From a virus, in the IMG/VR virus record IMGVR_UViG_3300033151_000623, positions 1-51,153 of that record: a stretch of DNA of 51,153 nt; one strand, written 5' to 3'. Positions within the stretch are counted from its first letter, which is position 1, and each line of letters opens with the position of its first letter. The notes beneath the pieces were generated by a model. It ran no database searches. It was not told the origin of the DNA and saw only the letters and a program-made list of their open reading frames with translations. Shown piece by piece: positions 46,184-51,153 of this stretch. The position numbers were made by a program, and so were the translations under genes.

Positions 46184-47611
46184 CTAATCTCCCACGATTC
46201 TCCTGAACCGGACCTTGTTCATTCTCGCCAGCCCCTCGACCGCGTCAAGCGCCCAGACAAAGGCGTCTACGTCGTCAAAGTCATCTCCTGTTGCAAACTC
46301 GCAAAGATTATCAACCAGTTGAACCACCTTGGGATTGTTGCGGTTAAACAAGACAGTCCCGTTCTCAATCAGCGGGGTGAATGGCATAAGCCTCGCCGTC
46401 TTGTCTGTTGTAGCAACAACTCCCACAATTGGGGGATAAATCTTTGGCGTGGTCTCTTTCCCTTTTTCAAGTATTCTCTGCTTGATTGCTTCTCCCGCAT
46501 TATTAAGTTCCATATGAATCAGTGAAAATGGTCTGACAACCTGCCTCCCGAGAATGACATCTGAGAAAGCACTTACGCTAAACTGTCCTTTTTCGACATT
46601 ATCAATATAAATAAACCCGTCTTTGGATTGCATCGCTTCCACAAGGGCTGAATCGTGCCCTGAAGTTTTTTGGCTGGTTGCTGTATCTATTCCTCCAAAA
46701 GGCAGACATCGTGGAGGAAGTTCCGAATACCATCTTATCCAATCTCTTTGAATCAGCTTCTTACCCGAACCCTTTTCTGGGTTGCCTTGATAAAGAGACC
46801 ACCAAACCCTGGAGCCTACCGATTCCCTGATTTCTTTCAGCGCCTTCAAGTCGTACCGCTCTTTGAACAAGGGCTCTCCGACCTTCCTACCGAGCGTATC
46901 GTTTTCTTCCGCTATCGCCGGCAAGTTAATTAATTTGAAGTTTTCGTTCCCTTTCAGCAATCTGCCTACTAAGTCGTCCGGGTGCCACCTGGTCATAATA
47001 ATTATAATTGCCGCGCCAGGTTCAAGCCTCGTTCTTGCCACGCCTTCATAAAATTCCCAAACCTTGTCTCTCATCGTCAAAGAAAGTGCTTCCGTCATAT
47101 TCTTATGCGGATCGTCAACGATAAACAAATTGGCTCCGTGCCCCGTAATCGAGCCGCCAATGCCGGCAGCCATCAATCCGCCACGATGTTTGTCAAGTTC
47201 CCAAAAATCAACCGCTCTCGAATCTGGCGCCAAATTGATGTCAAACGGGTAAATTTCCTTGTCGCTAATCAGGTTCCTAATCTGCCTTGAATTTCTTGTG
47301 CTTAGGCTGGAAGAATAAGAAGACAGAATTATCCTGTCATCCGGCTTCTTCCCCAGCCAAAACGCGGGCAGCCTAACTGAAGTCAACTCCGTCTTGCCAT
47401 CTCGTGGCGGCATCGTGACAATGAGCCTTTTCGTCTCACCGCTCAAGACCTGCTCAAGTTCGTCGGCAAGAAATCGTATGACCTTGGCTGTAATATACCC
47501 CGGGAAAGTGTGTAAACAAAAATCAAGGAGATGACGAGTTGCCATCTCCTTGCTAATTAAGTCTAATTCGGTTTTAATTTTTACTAACTTTTGTTTATCC
47601 TTTGTTTTCAA
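46184..47611 (-). CDS. terL: Large terminase subunit (TerL)
   Basis: 475 aa, TTG start at 47611 with GGAGAG upstream. The ATPase domain has IVTMPPRDGKTELTSVR (Walker A), LFIVDDPHKNMTEAL (Walker B) and IIIIMTRWHPDDLVG (coupling motif). The C-terminal nuclease has PFGGIDTATSQKTSGHDSAL and FDDVDAFVWALDAVE with the metal-binding acidic residues. It packages DNA into the prohead. The start overlaps the TerS end by 17 bases. Confidence 0.92.
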   Translation of the reverse strand: MKTKDKQKLVKIKTELDLISKEMATRHLLDFCLHTFPGYITAKVIRFLADELEQVLSGETKRLIVTMPPRDGKTELTSVRLPAFWLGKKPDDRIILSSYSSSLSTRNSRQIRNLISDKEIYPFDINLAPDSRAVDFWELDKHRGGLMAAGIGGSITGHGANLFIVDDPHKNMTEALSLTMRDKVWEFYEGVARTRLEPGAAIIIIMTRWHPDDLVGRLLKGNENFKLINLPAIAEENDTLGRKVGEPLFKERYDLKALKEIRESVGSRVWWSLYQGNPEKGSGKKLIQRDWIRWYSELPPRCLPFGGIDTATSQKTSGHDSALVEAMQSKDGFIYIDNVEKGQFSVSAFSDVILGRQVVRPFSLIHMELNNAGEAIKQRILEKGKETTPKIYPPIVGVVATTDKTARLMPFTPLIENGTVLFNRNNPKVVQLVDNLCEFATGDDFDDVDAFVWALDAVEGLARMNKVRFRRIVGD

Positions 47612-48089
47612 TCAAGCACTCTCCGTTACTTACCAAGATTGCCTCCAATTCCTTTTTCATTTGATTTGCTTCATTTACTAATTCTTCATCCGTCATCTTT
47701 TTAATTTTTTCTTCTAATTTTAAAAGATGTTCGTGAGTATGAGTAACTTCTCCATCAATGGAAAGATTAATTTGAGTTTGATATTCTTTAAGTCTCATTT
47801 TTAAAAAGAAAATCACTGCCGTCATATGACTTGCACTCTTGGGATCTGTAGCCGCTTCAAATAGACGATGCTCAACCTTTTTAATAGCACCTCCTTCTGC
47901 TTTTTTTATAGCTCTAAAAAACTTAAAGTACTTACCACTTTTAGCTTCCCGGCCCTTTCGCATCCAAGCGCACATCGTTTGAACAGTAATTCCACAACAA
48001 AGACCGGCGCCTGTGCGTGAATGACCCTTCTCAACTAAATCAATTATTTCACCAGTTAATTCTTCATTAAATTTCCATGATGTAGCCAT
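47595..48089 (-). CDS. terS: Small terminase subunit (TerS)
   Basis: 164 aa. The N-terminal part is a helix-turn-helix (IIDLVEKGHSRTGAGLCCGI, TVQTMCAWMRKGREAKSG), followed by FFRAIKKAEGGAIKKVEHRL, a helical oligomerisation region and a charged tail (LKLEEKIKKMTDEELVNEA). It recognises the packaging site and feeds DNA to TerL. GGGAG precedes the ATG, and promoter P4 lies 20 bases upstream of the start codon. Confidence 0.85.
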   Translation of the reverse strand: MATSWKFNEELTGEIIDLVEKGHSRTGAGLCCGITVQTMCAWMRKGREAKSGKYFKFFRAIKKAEGGAIKKVEHRLFEAATDPKSASHMTAVIFFLKMRLKEYQTQINLSIDGEVTHTHEHLLKLEEKIKKMTDEELVNEANQMKKELEAILVSNGECLIENKG

Positions 48090-48108
48090 ATATACGCTCC
48101 CAATAAGA

Positions 48109-48137
48109 TTTTAACACATAAAAATTTCATTTGTCAA
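48109..48137 (-). promoter_or_regulatory. Promoter P4, upstream of terminase genes
   Basis: Minus strand TTGACA at 48137-48132, 17-bp spacer ending in TATGTG, then TTAAAAT. It shares -35, spacing and the TATGTG element with P1-P3 but has a different spacer sequence otherwise. It should start the packaging and head transcript. Confidence 0.65.
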
Positions 48138-48177
48138 TAGATCACACACACATATTATTAAAAAAGAAATATATATA

Positions 48178-48222
48178 TTTTATTTATTTATTTATTTATT
48201 TATTATTTATTTATTTGTTTGT
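48178..48222. repeat. TTTA tetranucleotide tract
   Basis: About eleven units of TTTA with small interruptions, covering the end of the 77-aa gene (ENKQINK then stop) and its 3' flank. Such tracts are prone to slippage; length variants could change the gene's C-terminus. Confidence 0.8.
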
Positions 48223-48436
48223 TTTCTATCCAAATTTCTTTCCCATTTTTTATTTTTCTACGTAAAATATTTTCCCTCGTTTGATAAAACCCAAGATCTT
48301 TTGAAATTAAGCAAATAGTTCTAAAAGGAATAATAATTGGTTTAGATCCATCTTTAAATTGTATTTCAACTTCAACTGTTTTCTTTTTATATTGGGAAAA
48401 TTGTATTTTCCCTACTATTGGTCTAATAAATATCAC
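48203..48436 (-). CDS. Hypothetical 77-aa protein with uncertain start
   Basis: MIFIRPIVGKIQFSQYKKKT, later KPIIIPFRTICLISKDL and RRKIKNGKEIWIE: beta-rich and basic, perhaps a small SH3- or OB-like fold. The only canonical start, GTG at 48436, overlaps its own Shine-Dalgarno-like GAGAGG. An ATT four codons later has ideal spacing. It lies just downstream of the repeat-rich non-coding region, so it may be a regulator. Confidence 0.45.
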   Translation of the reverse strand: MIFIRPIVGKIQFSQYKKKTVEVEIQFKDGSKPIIIPFRTICLISKDLGFYQTRENILRRKIKNGKEIWIENKQINK

Positions 48437-48894
48437 CTCTCACATTTATTGTTATAACTAACATCTGTAATAAGGTTATTTCAAGATTCAAATAAATACT
48501 ATATAAAAGTTAAACTTTGTTATTTACAATATTGTTTTGTTACAGGTACGTGTTATAAACAGTATTGTTTGCAAATTTCTTTTCATGTGTTCTGACTTGG
48601 GAATCTTTAAATTCAACATACATATATTCCTCTCTCTCACCCCACAGTGCTGTTGATATTGTGACATTTTGAAAGCATTATATATAAAATCCAACTTTCT
48701 GTTTCGGCGCGCGTGGGGAGAAAAACACACATATATTAATGACGAAAAGATTCCCAAGTCAGAACACATGAAATATATTTTATTTGTAGATTGTTTATAA
48801 CACGTATTTGTAATAATTCTTTACACCTCCTTTATGTGTTCTGACCTGGGAATTTTTAAATTAAATAAACTTTTGGACTTTTGTTTATAACAAT
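48437..48894. other. Repeat-rich non-coding region, candidate replication origin or control region
   Basis: 458 bases without a convincing gene. A 15-bp sequence at 48547-48561 (TACGTGTTATAAACA) recurs inverted at 48792-48806. A 28-bp sequence at 48581-48608 recurs perfectly inverted at 48746-48773, and a diverged direct copy stands at 48831-48862. A further TGTTTATAACA is at 48882-48892. The centre of the palindrome (about 48650-48720) holds TCGGCGCGCGTGGGG. Iterons in both orientations around a GC-rich centre, in AT-rich DNA, are typical of origins and of multi-site operators. Confidence 0.6.
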
Positions 48895-49449
48895 TTACTT
48901 CGTTATTTTTATTTCAAATTTATCAGGCTTTTCTTCAGACACAACACCGGGCACGATTTCACCAGTTCCTTTAATGATAACCGTCGTATTATTAACTACA
49001 ACTGTTTGTCTTTTTAACATTGCCCAATTTGGGGATTCTTTAACTTTTATAAACTCCTGTCTATCCGACGATCTCAAAAAAGAAAGTAATTCTTCATCAT
49101 TACGAGTATAATTAGTGGGTTGTTTACGTAATTGTATTTCCCCGTCTGGCAACTTTATTGTCTTTATTTTGCCTTTAGATTCCTGATTAAGCTTTCTAAA
49201 CCACGGTTCAATCAACGAAGAAAACCAATCAATCTCCGCTTGTAATTTCGAATTTTCAGATTCTAACCAATTATTTAATTTTTGAATTTCATCTTTGACA
49301 ATATTAATATTTTCTTCCATCTGTTTATCAATATGGGCAATTTTACGAACTCCCCAATTGGCTTTTTCTTTAGTATCAACCACAAATGTTTCTCTTTTTT
49401 CAACTTCTTCATCTTGAAAATCCTGTAACTTTCTCAATTCCTCTTTCAT
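48895..49449 (-). CDS. Mu Gam-like host nuclease inhibitor
   Basis: 184 aa. Long N-terminal helices (DTKEKANWGVRKIAHIDKQ, EEINIVKDEIQKLNNWLE), then WFSSLIEPWFRKLNQES, the signature TIKLPDGEIQLRKQPTNYT and DEELLSFLRSSDRQEFIKV, ending VSEEKPDKFEIKI. This order matches Mu Gam-type proteins, which bind DNA ends and block exonucleases such as RecBCD. AGAGGAGG precedes the start. It would protect linear or replicating phage DNA soon after entry. Confidence 0.75.
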   Translation of the reverse strand: MKEELRKLQDFQDEEVEKRETFVVDTKEKANWGVRKIAHIDKQMEENINIVKDEIQKLNNWLESENSKLQAEIDWFSSLIEPWFRKLNQESKGKIKTIKLPDGEIQLRKQPTNYTRNDEELLSFLRSSDRQEFIKVKESPNWAMLKRQTVVVNNTTVIIKGTGEIVPGVVSEEKPDKFEIKITK

Positions 49450-49506
49450 TTTAATCCTCCTCTTTATATTTGCTTTTACAATTATTAATTAGTTATCCTT
49501 AAAATT

Positions 49507-49746
49507 TCAACACAAGTCATTTCTACTATTTCCGTATTTATTCCATCCAACATTTTTAGAAGCTTTGACTGCTTCATCTGGATCTTCCTCGCGCAATTCT
49601 TCCATTCTTTTACTCCAATAATCACCCGTTTCTCCTTCAAACCAAAGATCACCTGCTGGTGAAAATCTCCATCGTTGGAGTAATTGTTCAAATGTCAAAT
49701 TATCAATATGTTTTTTATTACCTTTAGTCAGTTTTATTTTTAACAC
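49507..49746 (-). CDS. Conserved phage protein (LTFEQLLQRWRFSPAGDxxF family)
   Basis: 79 aa. LTFEQLLQRWRFSPAGDLWF, then GETGDYWSKRMEELRE and ASKNVGWNKYG fit a small phage family with the pattern LLxRWRFxPxGDxxFxGE; its function is unknown. The only canonical start, GTG at 49746, overlaps the GGGGG Shine-Dalgarno region. An ATA start three codons later would have normal spacing. A shorter frame in this place is a shadow. Confidence 0.6.
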   Translation of the reverse strand: MLKIKLTKGNKKHIDNLTFEQLLQRWRFSPAGDLWFEGETGDYWSKRMEELREEDPDEAVKASKNVGWNKYGNSRNDLC

Positions 49747-49754
49747 CCCCTTTC

Positions 49755-50420
49755 TTATTTATTGGCTTTATAAAACGCATTAGCAAACCCTTTTGGAGTT
49801 ATAGCTCTTCTTGTTTGTCTGTCATACTTTCCAAATGTTTCTGGATGTATATCTTTGCTTTTCATATAATCAAATTTAGGAAGTTTTTGGGAATTAGTTT
49901 TGTGTTTTTTTATCTGCTTGGGAGTTAAAACTTCCAAGATATTTTGGTGTGTCTTAAATGGTTCTTTAAAATGCCCCCAAAGGCTTGTTCTTTTTTTATA
50001 AGCATCTCCAAATTCCCACGGGTCAAAAACAAACACTGGTTTACCTAAAAACCATCGCAACATCCCAAAATAAGGATTTTCTAATGCCCAAAATTTCAAT
50101 GGAGAATATTTCTGTTGGTCGCTATCGATTCTTTTTTGACATTCCCAAATAATATTTAGACAAGCCAATATTATTTCCATCCCACCATCTAAGTCTCTCG
50201 GTTTTTTAGCATTAGTCCTTACAAAACTAAACATCGTACAAGGTGGGGCTGCCAATATTCCGTAAACATTTTCTGGTGGGATGTAGGTTCTGACATCACG
50301 ATGAGGCAAAGTTATATTTCTAACATTATAACCAGCTTCTTCGTAAGGTCTCGACCAAGAACCAGTGCCACCACAAAGGTCAAGAATAATTTTATCTTCA
50401 TTTGACTTCCTTATTTCCAT
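49755..50420 (-). CDS. Cytosine-C5 DNA methyltransferase-like protein
   Basis: 221 aa. IILDLCGGTGSWSRPYEEAGY (motif I), GILAAPPCTMFSFV (motif IV with the catalytic Cys), FWALENPYFGMLR (motif VI, ENP), KKRTSLWGHFKEPF (motif VIII) and a C-terminal AITPKGFANAFYKA (motif X-like). No target recognition domain of normal size separates VIII and IX, so it is a compact phage-type enzyme. It may methylate or otherwise modify cytosine in phage DNA against restriction. No cognate nuclease is nearby. Confidence 0.75.
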   Translation of the reverse strand: MEIRKSNEDKIILDLCGGTGSWSRPYEEAGYNVRNITLPHRDVRTYIPPENVYGILAAPPCTMFSFVRTNAKKPRDLDGGMEIILACLNIIWECQKRIDSDQQKYSPLKFWALENPYFGMLRWFLGKPVFVFDPWEFGDAYKKRTSLWGHFKEPFKTHQNILEVLTPKQIKKHKTNSQKLPKFDYMKSKDIHPETFGKYDRQTRRAITPKGFANAFYKANK

Positions 50421-50438
50421 TTTTTAATTCCCTTCTTT

Positions 50439-50675
50439 TTATGCCCTACTTACCCCATCACCTCTGGTTTTTTTACGACTGGTTAAACGAAATTTTTGAA
50501 TATAGCGAACATGTCCAACCTCATCTTCTCTTTTCCAATACATATCACCAAACACTCGCACCTTCGCGCGTCCATCACCCATGTCTTTTAAAAAAATACA
50601 AGGCATGGTATAATACCGCCTGCTCCGACCGATTGCATGAACACAATCTAAATTATGAGTAAATTTCTCTTTCAT
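50439..50675 (-). CDS. Hypothetical 78-aa protein
   Basis: The ATG at 50675 overlaps the TGA of the upstream gene. M KEKFTHNLDCVHAIGRSRRY, IFLKDMGDGRAKVRVFGD, VRYIQKFRLTSRKKTRGD. The middle is beta-rich, probably a small barrel (SH3-like). The frame is open upstream, but that part overlaps the previous gene and has no separate ribosome binding site. No family recognised. Confidence 0.5.
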   Translation of the reverse strand: MKEKFTHNLDCVHAIGRSRRYYTMPCIFLKDMGDGRAKVRVFGDMYWKREDEVGHVRYIQKFRLTSRKKTRGDGVSRA

Positions 50676-51097
50676 TTCATCACTGCATTTAATCCACAAG
50701 CAAATAACCAGAGAAAAGCCAAAAATATCAAAGCCCCAAGAAATGATAAAATCAGCTGTCCTCTGGTTACACCGTAGATTTCTTTTTGGAATAAATTTTT
50801 GTGATGAATAGCCCGATGCCTTTTAATCACTTGCCGGGTAACATCTTTTTTCTTTCCACCATCGATAATATGGGCTGATTCGATTATCGCATTTTCGGGA
50901 ATATGATCTAAATCACAATAACCAGAAGGGTCAAGAGTAAAGGTATCTAATAAATTTGTGTGTTCTTTATCTTCATAAACTTGAATAGAGCTAACCCCGT
51001 CCCAACAACCACACAACTTAATATGGGCATCGTGGCCGTATTTATCTAATATTTCTTTACAAGTATCGTATGCGATTACAAAATGTTTTGTTTTCAT
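50672..51097 (-). CDS. Hypothetical protein with C-terminal membrane segment
   Basis: 141 aa. MKTKHFVIAYDTCKEILDK and AHIKLCGCWDGVSSIQVYED form a soluble domain of about 90 residues. The C-terminus has one strong membrane segment (LILSFLGALIFLAFLWLFAC, residues about 115-134). The orientation would place the domain in the cytoplasm. The ATG overlaps the stop of the junction-spanning gene, so coupling crosses the contig ends. Possibly a membrane-linked accessory or superinfection-type protein. Confidence 0.55.
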   Translation of the reverse strand: MKTKHFVIAYDTCKEILDKYGHDAHIKLCGCWDGVSSIQVYEDKEHTNLLDTFTLDPSGYCDLDHIPENAIIESAHIIDGGKKKDVTRQVIKRHRAIHHKNLFQKEIYGVTRGQLILSFLGALIFLAFLWLFACGLNAVMK

Positions 51098-51153
51098 CTA
51101 TTCCCCCTCAAATTGGTTGCCCACTCAATGAACTCATTTAAATTAAATTTATA
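51094..51153 (-). CDS. 3' end of the junction-spanning 64-aa gene
   Basis: The frame of the gene at 1-174 continues here through the duplicated 39 bases and six further codons to TGA at 51094-51096. The coding sequence in this part repeats codons already counted at 1-39. It overlaps the next ATG by 4 bases. Confidence 0.7.
   Translation of the reverse strand, partial: YKFNLNEFIEWATNLRGNR
51115..51153. repeat. Right copy of 39-bp terminal direct repeat (circle closure)
   Basis: Identical to bases 1-39. Removing one copy gives a 51,114-bp circle. Confidence 0.95.

Noticed and set aside
48178-48222. TTTA tract considered as a CRISPR-like or iteron array
   Set aside because: Simple tetranucleotide repeat with no spacers; no CRISPR-type repeat-spacer structure was seen anywhere in the window.
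48524-48769. 81-aa minus-strand frame inside the repeat region
   Set aside because: It runs through both arms of the palindrome, has no ribosome binding site, and its composition reflects the repeats; non-coding function is far more likely.
49485-49691. 68-aa frame overlapping 49507-49746
   Set aside because: The overlapping frame matches a conserved phage pattern and this one does not.

Overview
The window is an essentially complete, circularly closed genome of a tailed bacteriophage with siphovirus-type morphogenesis genes. The first 39 bases recur exactly as the last 39 (1-39 = 51115-51153), so the unique circle is 51,114 bp. A small gene reads in frame through that junction and couples to the next gene by an ATGA overlap. 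The DNA is AT-rich. Every gene I accept is on the minus strand, usually with a strong AGGAGG-type ribosome binding site and short overlaps. Two peptidoglycan-active enzymes (a glucosaminidase-like protein and an M15 peptidase) point to a bacterial host that I cannot name. I see no integrase, repressor or partition genes, so a lytic life style is likely.

Layout in the direction of transcription (high to low coordinates): 49-51 kb and 1-5 kb hold small accessory genes: a Gam-like nuclease inhibitor, a cytosine-C5 methyltransferase, zinc-ribbon proteins, a cell-wall lytic enzyme and a RuvC-like resolvase. 48.4-48.9 kb is a 458-bp non-coding region with long inverted and direct repeats, the best origin or control-region candidate. 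48.1-41.2 kb is the packaging and head module: TerS, TerL, a 58-aa helix-rich gene, portal fused to MuF, protease, capsid. 41.1-31.4 kb mixes a methyltransferase, two glycosyltransferases, lectin-like and fibre-like proteins, connectors, a truncated sugar-nucleotide dehydrogenase and tail tube genes. 31.4-23 kb holds the tail chaperones (probable -1 frameshift), tape measure, Dit-like and hub proteins. 23.2-21.5 kb is the lysis cassette. 21.4-16.9 kb is an early-type block with an SNF2 helicase and small zinc proteins. 13.6-12 kb, 12-7.2 kb and 7.2-5.2 kb hold recombination, replication and nucleotide metabolism genes.

The nucleotide and replication block encodes a PurZ-like adenylosuccinate synthetase in which the PurA catalytic Asp is replaced by Ser. 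Beside it are a family A DNA polymerase, a short MazG-like protein and a deoxyribosyltransferase-dUTPase fusion. This suggests a genome carrying 2-aminoadenine (base Z) in place of adenine, although no DatZ-type HD dATPase was found. The primase has CHC2 zinc finger, Toprim and MCM-like helicase domains in one chain.

The strangest part is 13.6-16.95 kb. Six tRNA or tRNA-like genes have enlarged anticodon arms instead of a 7-nt loop. Three stand-alone copies of a small structured RNA motif show compensatory base changes. A permuted fourth copy of the same motif sits inside the anticodon arm of one tRNA. These RNAs bracket a 628-aa protein with a helix-rich N-terminal part and a TerD-like C-terminal part. 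I propose, as inference only, that protein and RNAs form a ribonucleoprotein system reminiscent of Ro60 and its Y RNAs. A type II hammerhead ribozyme candidate lies at 21128-21183, and four near-identical promoters (TTGACA, 17 bp, TTWWAA, preceded by TATGTG or TGTGTG) mark transcription starts.
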